Origin: Orientallactaga sibirica | Lineage: Eukaryota > Chordata > Mammalia > Rodentia > Dipodidae | Direction: 5' to 3' | Assembly: GCA_036365145.1 (NCBI GenBank) | Contig: JAEOAD010001561.1 | Location: 151,250-215,249 of the forward strand | DNA: 64,000 nucleotides | In this document: piece by piece, positions 34,701 to 47,400 of the stretch | Position numbering within the stretch: the stretch's first letter is position 1 | Layout of the letters: every line of letters begins with the position of its first letter | The notes under the pieces: generated by a model | Seen by the model: only the letters and a program-made list of their open reading frames with translations | The model's database searches: none | Told to the model about the DNA's origin: nothing | Program-made: the position numbers and the translations under genes

Positions 34701-37700
34701 CTAGCTTATTTCACACAGTACAATGTTCGGCAATGAAGATGTTTGTTTTGTAAACAAACTACTTTAGAAATGAGGCGAATCTACTAAGTTGTGCATCTTT
34801 TCAGATTACATTAACAAGCAAAGTTTGAACTTGCTGCACTCAACCTTCTTTGTAGGAAAGCAACTGATTCCTAGAACCGAAATAGCTTATTTCACACAGT
34901 ACAATGTTTGGCAATGAAGATGTTTGTTTTCTCAAGAAACTACTTTACAAATGAGGCGAATCTACTAACTTGTATATCTTGTTAGATTACATTAACAAGG
35001 AAAGTTTGAACTTGCTGCACTCAACCTTCTTTGTAGGAAAGCAAGTGATTCCTAGAACCGAACTAGCTTATTTCACACAGTAAAATGTTCGGCAGTAAAA
35101 GATGTTTGTTTTCTCAACAAACTACTTTACAAATGAGGTGAATCTACTAACTTGGCCATCTTTTTATATTACACAAACTAGGAAAGTTTGAACTTGCTGC
35201 ACTCAACCATCTTTGTAGGAAAGCAAATTATTCCTAGAACCGAATTAGCTTATTACACACAGTACAATGCTCAGCACTGAAGATGTTTGTTTTCTAAAGA
35301 AACCACTTTAGAAATGAGGTGAATCTACTAACTTGTACATCTTGTTAGATTACACAAACGAGGAAAGTTTGAACTTGCTGCACTCAACCATCTTCGTAGG
35401 AAAGCAAGTGATTCCTATAACCGATTTACCTTATTTCACACAGTACAGTGTCAGTAATGAAGATGTTTGTTTTCTAAACAAACCACTTTAGAAATGAGGC
35501 AATCTACTAACTTGTGCATCTTGTTAGATTACACAAACAAGGAAAGTTTGAACTTGCTGCACTCAACCATCTTTATGGAAAGCAACTGATTCCTAGAACC
35601 GAATAAGCCTATTTCACACAGTACAATGTTTGGCAATGAAGATGTTTGTTTTCTCAACAAACTACTTTAGAAATGAGGCCAATCTACTAAGTTGTGCATC
35701 TTTTTAGATTACATTAACAAGGAAAGTTTGAACTGGCTGCCCTCAACCTTCTTTGTAGGAAAGCAACTGATTCTTAGAACCGAATGAGCTTATTTCACTC
35801 AGTACAATGTTCGGCAATGAAGATGTTTGTTTTCTCAACAAAGTACTTTACAAATGAGGCGAAATCTTCTAACTTGGCCATCTTTTTAGATTACATTAAC
35901 AAGGAAAGTTTGAACTTCCTGCACTCAACCTTCTTCATAGAAATTAAACTGATTCCTAGAAGCAAATTAACTTATTTCACACAGTACAGTGTTCGGTACT
36001 GAAGATGTTTCTTTTCTAAAGAAACAACTTTAGAAATGAGGCCAATCTACTAACTTTTGCATCTATTTAGATTACATTAACAAGGAAAGTTTGAACTCTC
36101 TACACTCAACCATCTTTGTAGGAAAGCAAGTGATTCCTAGAACCGAACTAGCTTATTTCACACAGTACAATGTTCGGCTAATGAAGATGTTTGTTTCTCA
36201 ACAAACTACTTTACAAATGAGGTGAATCTACTAACTTGGCCATCTTTTTAGATTACATTAACAAGGAAAGTTTGAACTTGGTGCACTCAACCATCTTTGT
36301 AGGAAAGCAACTGATTCCTAGAACCGAATTAGCTTATTTCACACAGTACAGTGTTCAGTAATGAAGATGTTTGTTTTCTCAAGAAAGTACTTTAGAAATG
36401 AGGCGAATCCACTAACTTGGCCATCTCTTTAGATTACACAAACAAGGAAAGTTTGAACTTGCTGCACTCAACCTTCTTCGTAGAAAAGCAAGTGATTCCT
36501 AGAACCGAACTAGCTTATTTCACACAGTACAGTGTTCGGTAATGAAGATGTTTGTTTTCTAAAGAAACTACTTTAGAAATGAGGTCAATCTACTAACTTG
36601 TGCATCTTGTTAGATTACATTAACAAGCAAAGTTTGAACTTGCTGCACTCAACCTTCTTTGTAGGAAAGCAACTGATTCCTAGAACCGAAATAGCTTATT
36701 TCACACAGTACAATGTTTGGCAATGAAGATGTTTGTTTTCTCAACAAACTACTTTACAAATGAGGCGAATCTACTAACTTGGCCCTCTTTTTAGATTACA
36801 TTAACAAGGAAAGTTTGAACTTGCTGCACTCAACCTTCTTTGTAGGAAAGCAACTTATTCCTAGAACCGAATGAGCTTATTTCACACAGTAAAATGATCG
36901 GCAGTAAAGATGTTAATATTCTGAACAAACTACCTTACCAATGAGGTGAATCTGCTAACTTGGCCATCTTTTTATATTACATTGTGAGGAAAGTTTGAAC
37001 TTGCTGCACTCAACCATCTTCGTAGAAAGGAGACTGATTCCTATAACCGATTTAACTTATTTCACACAGTACAGTGCTCAGTACTGAAGATGTTTGTTTT
37101 CTAAAGAAACCACTTTAGAAACGACGACGAAACCACTAACTTGTACATCTTGTTAGATTACACACAAACGAGGAAAGTTTGAACTTGCTGCACTCAACCT
37201 TCTTTGTAGAAATTAAACTGATTCCCAGAACCGAATAACCTCATTTCACACAGTACAGTGTTAGGTAATGAAGATGTTTGTTTTCTAAACAAACTACTTT
37301 AGAAATGAGGCCAATCTACTAAGTTGTGCATCTTTTTAGATTACATTAACAAGGAAAGTTTGAACTTGCTGCACTCAACCTTCTTTATAGGAAAGCAACT
37401 GATTCCTAGAACCGAATGAGCCTATTTCACACAGTACAATGTTTGGCAATGAAGATGTTTGTTGTCTCAACAAACTACTTTACAAATGAGGCGAATCTAC
37501 TAACTTGGCCATCTTTTTAGATTACATTAACAAGGAAAGTTTGAACTTGCTGCACTCAACCTTCTTTGTAGGAAAGCAACTGATTCCTAGAACCTCTAAT
37601 TAGCTTATTTCACACAGTACAATGTTGGTAATGAAGATGTTTGTTTTCTCAACAAAGTACTTTACAAATGAGGCGAATCTACTAAGTTGGCCATCTTTTT

Positions 37701-40700
37701 AGATTACATTAACAAGGAAAGTTTGAACTTCTGCAATCAACCTTCTTCATAGAAATTAAACTGACCAAATTCTTATTTCACACAGTACAGTGTTAGAAAG
37801 CAAGATGTTTCTTTTCTAAAGAAACTACTTTAGAAATGAGCGAATGTATTTCACATCTTGTTAGATTACAAACTAGGAAAGTTTGAACTTGCTGAACTCA
37901 AAGATGAAAGCAATTGATTCCTCAACAACTAGCTTATTTAACAAAGTGAGGAAATGAAGATGTTTGTTTTCTAAACAAACTACTTTAGAAATGAGGCCAA
38001 TCTACTAAGTTGTGCATCTTTTCAGATTACATTAACAAGGAAAGTTTGAACTTGCTGCACTCAACCTTCTTTGTAGGAAAGCAAACTGATTCCTAGAACC
38101 GAATTAGCTTATTTCACACAGTACAATGTTCGGTAATGAAGATGTTTGTTTTCTCAAGAAAGTACTTTACAAATGAGGCGATTCTTCTAACTTGGCCATC
38201 TCTTTAGATTACATTAACAAGGAAAGTTTGAACTTGCTGCACTCAACCTTCTTAGTAGAAATTAAACTGATTCCTAGAACCGAATTAACTTATTTCACAC
38301 AGTACAGTGTTTGGTACTGAAGATGTTTGTTTTCTAAACAAACTACTTTAGAAATGAGGCCAATCTACTAACTTGTATATCTTGTTAGATTACACAAACT
38401 AGGAAAGTTTGAACTTGCTACACTCAACCTTCTTTGTAGGAAAGCAAGTGATTCCTAGAATCGAAATAGCTCATTTCACACAGTACAATGTTTGGTAATG
38501 AAGATGTTTGTTTTCTCAACAAACTACTTTACAAATGAGGCGAATCTACTAACTTGGCCCCTCTTTTTAGAATACATTAACAAGGAAAGTTTGAACTTGC
38601 TGCACTCAACCTTCTTTGTAGGAAAGCAAATTATTCCTAGAACCGAATGAGCTTATTTCACACAGTAAAATGATCGGCAGTAAAGATGTTAATATTCTGA
38701 ACAAACTACCTTACCAATGAGGTGAATCTGCTAACTTGGCCATCTTTTTATATTACATTGACGAGGAAAGTTTGAACTTGCTGCACTCAACCATCTTCGT
38801 AGAAAGGAGACTGATTCCTATAACCGATTTAACTTATTTCACACAGGACAGTGCTCAGTACTGAAGATGTTTGTTTTCTAAAGAAACCACTTTAGAAACG
38901 ACGCGAAACCACTAACTTGTACATCTTGTTAGATTACACAAACGAGGAAAGTTTGAACTTGCTGCACTCAACCATCTTCGTAGAAATTAAACTGATTCCT
39001 AGAAGCGAATAAACTCATTTCACACAGTACAGTGTTGGCACTGAAGATGTTTCCTTTCTAAACAAACTACTTTAGAAATGAGGCCAATCTACTAAGTTGT
39101 GCATCTTTTTAGATTACATTAACAAGGAAAGTTTGAACTGGCTGCCCTCAACCTTCCTTGTAGGAAAGCAACTGATTCTTAGAACCGAATGAGCTTATTT
39201 CACTCAGTACAATGTTTGGCAATGAAGATGTTTGTTTCCTCAACAAAGTACTTTACAAATGAGGCGAATCTTCTAACTTGGCCATCTTTTAGATTACATT
39301 CACAAGGAAAGTTTGAACGTCCTGCACTCAACCTTCTTCGTAGAAATTAAACTGATTCTAGAAGCGAATTAACTTATTTCACACAGTACATTGTTAGGTA
39401 CTGAAGATGATTCTTTTCTAAAGAAACAACTTTAGAAATGAGGCCAATCTACTAAGTTTTGCATCTATTTAGATTACATTAACAAGGAAAGTTTGAACTC
39501 TCTACACTCAACCATCTTTGTAGGAAAGCAAGTGATTCCTAGAACCGAATGAGCTTATTTCACACAGTACAATGTTGCTATAAAGATGTTAATTTTCTCA
39601 ACAACTACTTTACAAATGAGGTGACTCTAGTAACTTGGCCATCTTTTTAGATTACATTAACAAGGAAAGTTTGAACTTGGTGCACTCAACCATCTTTTAG
39701 AAAGGAAACTGATTCCTACAAGCAAATTAACTTATTTCACCCAGTACAGTGTTCAGTACTGAAGATGTTTGCTTTTTATAAAGAAACCACTTTAGAAATG
39801 ACGCGAATCCACTAACTTGTAAATATTATTAGATTACACAAACGAGGAAAGTTTGAACTAGCTGCACTCAACCTTCTTCAGTAGGAAAGCAAGTGATTCC
39901 TAGAACCGAACTAGCTCATTTCACATAGTATAGTGTTGGTAATGAAGATGTTTGTTTTGTAAACAAACTACTTTAGAAATGAGTCCAATCTACTAAGTTG
40001 TGCAACTTTTCAGATTACATTAACAAGCAAAGTTTGAACTTGCTGCACTCAACCTTCTTTGTAGGAAAGCAACTGATTCCTAGAACCGAAATAGCTTATT
40101 TCACACAGTACAATGTTTGGCAATGAAGATGTTTGTTTTCTCAACAAACTACTTTACAAATGAGGCGAATCTACTAACTTGGCCCTCTTTTTAGATTACA
40201 TTAACAAGGAAAGTTTGAACTTGCTGCACTCAACCTTCTTTGTAGGAAAGCAACTTATTCCTAGAACCGAATGAGCTTATTTCACACAGTAAAATGATCG
40301 GCAGTAAAGATGTTAATATTCTGAACAAACTACCTTACCAATGAGGTGAATCTGCTAACTTGGCCATCTTTTATATTACATTGACGAGGAAAGTTTGAAC
40401 TTGCTGCACTCAACCATCTTCGTAGAAAGGAGACTGATTCCTATAACCGATTTAACTTATTTCACACAGTACAGTGCTCAGTACTGAAGATGTTTGTTTT
40501 CTAAAGAAACCACTTTAGAAACGACGAAACCACTAACTTGTACATCTTGTTAGATTACACAAACGAGGAAAGTTTGAACTTGCTGCACTCAACCTTCTTC
40601 GTAGGAAAGCAAGTGATTCCCAGAACCGAACTACCTCATTTCACATAGTACAGTGTTCGGTAATGAAGATGTTTGTTTTCTAAACAAACTACTTTAGACA

Positions 40701-43700
40701 TGAGGCCAATCTACTAAGTTGTGCATCTTTTCAGATTACATTAACAAGGAAAGTTTGAACTTGCTGCACTCAACCTTCTTTATGGGAAAGCAACTGATTC
40801 CTAGAACCGAATGAGCCTATTTCACACAGTACAATGTTTGGCAATGAAGTTGTTTGTTGTCTCAACAAACTACTTTACAAATGAGGCGAATCTACTAACT
40901 TGGCCATCTTTTTAGATTACATTAACAAGGAAAGTTTGAACTTGCTGCACTCAACCTTCTTTGTAGGAAAGCAACTGATTCCTAGAACCGAATGAGCTTA
41001 TTTCACACAGTACAATGTTCGGCAATGAAGATGTTTGTTTTCTCAACAAAGTACTTTACAAATGAGGCTTAATCTTCTTCTAACTTGGCCATCTTTTTTA
41101 GATTACATTAACAAGGAAAGTTTGAACTTGCTGCAATCAACCTTCTTCATAGAAATTAAACTGATTCCTAGAAGCAAATTAACTTATTTCACACAGTACA
41201 GTGTTCGGTACTGAAGATGTTTCTTTTCTAAAGAAACTACTTTAGAAATGAGCGAATGTACTAACTTGTATATCTTGTTAGATTACACAAACTAGGAAAG
41301 TTTGAACTTGCTGAACTCAACCTATTCGTAGGAAAGCAATTGATTCCTAGAACGGAACTAAGCTTATTTAACGTAGTATAGTGTTGGAAATGAAGATGTT
41401 TGTTTTCTAAACAAACTACTTTAGAAATGAGGCCAATCTACTAAGTTGTGCATCTTTTCAGATTACATTAACAAGGAAAGTTTGAACTTGCTGCCCTCAA
41501 CCTTCTTTGTAGGAAAGCAACTGATTCCTAGAACCGAATGAGCTTATTTCACACAGTACAATGTTCGGCAATGAAGATGTTTGTTTTCTCAACAAAGTAC
41601 TTTACAAATGAGGCGATTCTTCTAACTTGGCCATCTCTTTAGATTACATTAACAAGGAAAGTTTGAACTTGCTGCACTCAACCTTCTTCGTAGGAAATTA
41701 AACTGATTCCTAGAAGCGAATTAACTTATTTCACACAGTACAGTGTTCGGTACTGAAGATGTTTGTTTTCTAAAACTACTTTAGAAATGAGGCCAATCCA
41801 CTAACTTGTATATCTTGTTAGATTACACAAACTAGGAAAGTTTGAACTTGCTACACTCAACCTTCTTTGTAGGAAAGCAAGTGATTCCTAGAATCGAACT
41901 AGCTCATTTCACACAGTACAGTGTTGGTAATGAAGATGTTTGTTTTCTCAACAAACTACTTTACAAATGAGGCGAATCTACTAACTTGGCCCTCTTTTAG
42001 ATTACATTAACAAGGAAAGTTTGAACTTGCTGCACTCAACCTTCTTTGTAGGAAAGCAAATTATTCCTAGAACCGAATGAGCTTATTACACACAGTAAAA
42101 TGATCGGCAGTAAAGATGTTAATATTCTGAACAAACTACCTTACCAATGAGGTGAATCTGCTAACTTGGCCATCTTTTTATATTACATTGACGGAAAGTT
42201 TGAACTTGCTGCACTCAACCATCCGTAGAAAGGAGACTGATTCCTATAACCGATTTAACTTATTTCACACAGGACAGTGCTCAGTACTGAAGATGTTTGT
42301 TTTCTAAAGAAACCACTTTAGAAACGGAAACCACTAACTTGTACATCTTGTTAGATTACACAAACGAGAAAGTTTGAACTTGCTGCACTCAACCATCTTC
42401 GTAGAAATTAAACTGATTCCTAGAAGCGAATAAACTCATTTCACACAGTACAGTGTTCGGTACTGAAGATGTTTGTTTTCTAAACAAACTACTTTAGAAA
42501 TGAGGCCAATCTACTAAGTTGTGCATCTTTTTAGATTACATTAACAAGGTAAGTTTGAACTTGCTGCCCTCAACCTTCCTTGTAGGAAAGCAACTGATTC
42601 TTAGAACCGAATGAGCTTATTTCACTCAGTACAATGTTTGGCAATGAAGATGTTTGTTTCCTCAACAAAGTACTTTACAAATGAGGCGAATCTTCTAACT
42701 TGGCCATCTTTTTTTAGATTACATTCACAAGGAAAGTTTGAACGTCCTGCACTCAACCTTCTTCAGTAGAAATTAAACTGATTCCTAGAAGCGAATTAAC
42801 TTATTTCACACAGTACATTGTTAGGGTACTGAAGATGATTCTTTTCTAAAGAAACAACTTTAGAAATGAGGCCAATCTACTAAGTTTTGCATCTATTTAG
42901 ATTACATTAACAAGGAAAGTTTGAACTCTCTACACTCAACCATCTTTGTAGGAAAGCAAGTGATTCCTAGAACCGAATGAGCTTATTTCACACAGTACAA
43001 TGTTCGGCTATAAAGATGTTAATTTTCTCAACAAACTACTTTACAAATGAGGTGACTCTAGTAACTTGGCCATCTTTTTAGATTACATTAACAAGGAAAG
43101 TTTGAACTTGGTGCACTCAACCATCTTCGTAGAAAGGAACTGATTCTACAACCAGATTTAACTTATTTCACCCAGTACAGTGTTCAGTACTGAAGATGTT
43201 TGTTTTATAAGAAACCACTTTAGAAACGAGGCGAATCCACTAACTTGTAAATCTTGTTAGATTACACAAACGAGGAAAGTTTGAACTTGCTGCACTCAAC
43301 CTTCTTCGTAGGAAAGCAAGTGATTCCTAGAACCGAACTAGCTCATTTCACATAGTACAGTGTTCGGTAATGAAGATGTTTGTTTTGTAAACAAACTACT
43401 TTAGAAATGAGTCCAATCTACTAAGTTGTGCATCTTTTTCAGATTACATTAACAAGCAAAGTTTGAACTTGCTGCACTCAACCTTCTTTATAGGAAAGCA
43501 ACTGATTCCTAGAACCGAAATAGCTTATTTCACACAGTACAATGTTTGGCAATGAAGATGTTTGTTTTCTCAACAAACTACTTTACAAATGAGGCGAATC
43601 TACTAACTTGGCCATCTTTTTAGATTACATTAACAAGGAAAGTTTGAACTTGCTGCACTCAACCTTCTTTGTAGGAAAGCAACTTATTCCTAGAACCGAA

Positions 43701-44462
43701 TGAGCTTATTTCACACAGTAAAATGATCGAAGCAATAAAGATGTTAATATTCTGAACAAACTACCTTACAAATGAGGTGAATCTGCTAACTTGGCCATCT
43801 TTTATATTACATTAACGAGGAAAGTTTGAACTTGCTGCACTCAACCATCTTCGTAGAAATTAAACTGATTCCTATAACCGATTTAACTTATTTCACACAG
43901 TACAAGTGTTCAGTACTGAAGATGTTTCTTTTTCTAAAGAAACCACTTTAGAAATGAGGCGAATCTACTAACTTGTACATCTTGTTAGATTACACAAACT
44001 AGGAAAGTTTGAACTTGCTGCACTCAACCTTCTTTGTAGGAAAGCAAGTGATTCCCAGAACCGAATTAGCTTATTTCACATAGTACAGTGTTTGGCAATG
44101 AAGATGTTTGTTTTCAACAAACTACTTTAGAAATGAGGCCAATCTACTAAGTTGTGCATCTTGTTAGATTACACAAACAAGGAAAGTTTGAACTTGCTGC
44201 ACTCAACCTTCTTTGTGGGAAAGCAAGTGATTCCTAGAACCGAATTAGCTTATTTCACACAGTACAATGTTTGGCAATGAAGATGTTTGTTTTCTCAACA
44301 AACTACTTTACAAATGAGGCGAATCTACTAACTTGTACATCTTGTTTAGATTACATTAACAAGGAAAGTTTGAACTTGCTGCACTCAACCTTCTTTGTAG
44401 GAAAGCAACTGATTCCTAGAACCGAATTAGCTTATTTCACACAGTACAATGTTAGAAGCAAT
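31721..44462 (+). repeat. Satellite domain with a 19-monomer (about 3.43 kb) higher-order repeat
   Basis: About 70 monomers. The marker AACTCTCTACACTC occurs at 30,853, 34,284, 36,094, 39,496 and 42,924, giving spacings of 3431, 1810, 3402 and 3428. A second marker, AGTAAAGATGTT with its AGTAAAAGATG and AATAAAG variants, occurs near 33,468, 35,095, 36,904, 38,680, 40,304, 42,110 and 43,735, with spacings of about 9 or 10 monomers. The unit is therefore about 19 monomers, with one partial 10-monomer unit at 34.3-36.1 kb. Between 31.7 and 36.5 kb many monomers carry words of the homogeneous type (CTCAAGAAAC, ACCGAATTAGC) and look hybrid. No genes seen. Confidence 0.85.
37725..37965 (+). repeat. 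Degraded satellite patch
   Basis: Over about 240 bp the monomer words survive in order but several are shortened or missing, for example AACTTCTGCAATC, AAACTGACCAAATTC, GTATTTCACATC and CTCAAAGATGAAAGC. Satellite on both sides is of normal quality. The cause may be real deletion or local consensus failure. Confidence 0.75.
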
Positions 44463-47400
44463 GAAGATGTTTGTTTTCTCAAGAAACTACTTTAGAAATG
44501 AGGCGAATCTACTAACTTGTACATCTTGTTAGATTACACAAACTAGGAAAGTTTGAACTTGCTGCACTCAACCTTCTTTGTAGGAAAGCAAGTGATTCCT
44601 AGAACCAAATTAGCTTATTTCACACAGTACAATGTTCGGCAATGAAGATGTTTGTTTTCTCAAGAAACTACTTTAGAAATGAGCGAATCTACTAACTTGT
44701 ACATCTTGTTAGATTACACAAACTAGGAAAGTTTGAACTTGCTGCACTCAACCTTCTTTGTAGGAAAGCAAGTGATTCCCTAACCGAATTAGCTTATTTC
44801 ACACAGTACAATGTTTGGCAATGAAGATGTTTGTTTTCTCAAGAAACTACTTTAGAAATGAGGCCAATCTACTAACTTGTACATCTTGTTAGATTACACA
44901 AACTAGGAAAGTTTGAACTTGCTGCACTCAACCTTCTTTGTAGGAAAGCAAGTGATTCCCTGAACCGAATTAGCTTATTTCACACAGTACAATGTTCGGC
45001 AATGAAGATGTTTGTTTTCTCAAGAAACTACTTTAGAAATGAGGCGAATCTACTAACTTGTACATCTTGTTAGATTACACAAACTAGGAAAGTTTGAACT
45101 TGCTGCACTCAACCTTCTTTGTAGGAAAGCAAGTGATTCCTAGAACTAAATTAGCTTATTTCACACAGTACAATGTTAAGGCAATGAAGATGTTTGTTTT
45201 CTCAAGAAACTACTTTAGAAATGAGGCGAATCTACTAACTTGTACATCTTGTTAGATTACACAAACTAGGAAAGTTTGAACTTGCTGCACTCAACCTTCT
45301 TTGTAGGAAAGCAAGTGATTCCTAGAACCGAATTAGCTTATTTCACACAGTACAATGTTTCAGTAATGAAGATGTTTGTTTTCTCAAGAAACTACTTTAG
45401 AAATGAGGCGAATCTACTAACTTGTACATCTTGTTAGATTACACAAACTAGGAAAGTTTGAACTTGCTGCACTCAACCTTCTTTGTAGGAAAGCAAGTGA
45501 TTCCTAGAACCGAATTAGCTTATTTCACACAGTACAATGTTTGGCAATGAAGATGTTTGTTTTCTCAAGAAACTACTTTAGAAATGAGGCGAATCTACTA
45601 ACTTGTACATCTTGTTAGATTACACAAACTAGGAAAGTTTGAACTTGCTGCACTCAACCTTCTTTGTAGGAAAGCAAGTGATTCCTAGAACCGAATTAGC
45701 TTATTTCACACAGTACAATGTTCGGCAATGAAGATGTTTGTTTTCTCAAGAAACTACTTTAGAAATGAGGCGAATCTACTAACTTGTACATCTTGTTAGA
45801 TTACACAAACTAGGAAAGTTTGAACTTGCTGCACTCAACCTTCTTTGTAGGAAAGCAAGTGATTCCTAGAACCGAATTAGCTTATTTCACACAGTACAAT
45901 GTTAGGCAATGAAGATGTTTGTTTTTCTCAAGAAACTACTTTAGAAATGAGGCGAATCTACTAACTTGTACATCTTGTTAGATTACACAAACTAGGAAAG
46001 TTTGAACTTGCTGCACTCAACCTTCTTTGTAGGAAAGCAAGTGATTCCTAGAACTAAATTAGCTTATTTCACACAGTACAATGTTCGGCAATGAAGATGT
46101 TTGTTTTCTCAAGAAACTACTTTAGAAATGAGGCTAATCTACTAACTTGTACATCTTGTTAGATTACACAAACTAGGAAAGTTTGAACTTGCTGCACTCA
46201 ACCTTCTTTGTAGGAAAGCAAGTGATTCCTAGAACAATTAGCTTATTTCACACAGTACAATGTTGGCAATGAAGATGTTTGTTTTCTCAAGAAACTACTT
46301 TAGAAATGAGGCGAATCTACTAACTTGTACATCTTGTTAGATTACACAAACTAGGAAAGTTTGAACTTGCTGCACTCAACCTTCTTTGTAGGAAAGCAAG
46401 TGATTCCTAGAACCGAATTAGCTTATTTCACACAGTACAATGTTCGGCAATGAAGATGTTTGTTTTCTCAAGAAACTACTTTAGAAATGAGGCAAATCTA
46501 CTAACTTGTACATCTTGTTAGATTACACAAACTAGGAAAGTTTGAACTTGCTGCACTCAACCTTCTTTGTAGGAAAGCAAGTGATTCCTAGAACTGAATT
46601 AGCTTATTTCACACAGTACAATGTTCGGCAATGAAGATGTTTGTTTTCTCAAGAAACTACTTTAGAAATGAGGCGAATCTACTAACTTGTACATCTTGTT
46701 AGATTACACAAACTAGGAAAGTTTGAACTTGCTGCACTCAACCTTCTTTGTAGGAAAGCAAGTGATTCCTAGAACCAAATTAGCTTATTTCACACAGTAC
46801 AATGTTAGGCAATGAAGATGTTTGTTTTCTCAAGAAACTACTTTACAAATGAGGCGAATCTACTAACTTGTACATCTTGTTAGATTACATTAACTAGGAA
46901 AGTTTGAACTTGCTGCACTCAACCTTCTTTGTAGGAAAGCAAGTGATTCCTAGAAACAGAATTAGCTTATTTCACACAGTACAATGTTTGGCAATGAAGA
47001 TGTTTGTTTTCTCAAGAAACTACTTTAGAAATGAGGCGAATCTACTAACTTGTACATCTTGTTAGATTACACAAACTAGGAAAGTTTGAACTTGCTGCAC
47101 TCAACCTTCTTTGTAGGAAAGCAAGTGATTCCTAGAACCGAATTAGCTTATTTCACACAGTACAATGTTCGGCAATGAAGATGTTTGTTTTCTCAAGAAA
47201 CTACTTTAGAAATGAGGCGAATCTAACTTGTACATCTTGTTAGATTACACAAACTAGGAAAGTTTGAACTTGCTGCACTCAACCTTCTTTGTAGGAAAGC
47301 AAGTGATTCCTAGAACGAATTAGCTTATTTCACACAGTACAATGTTCGGCAATGAAGATGTTTGTTTTCTCAAGAAACTACTTTAGAAATGAGGCGAATC

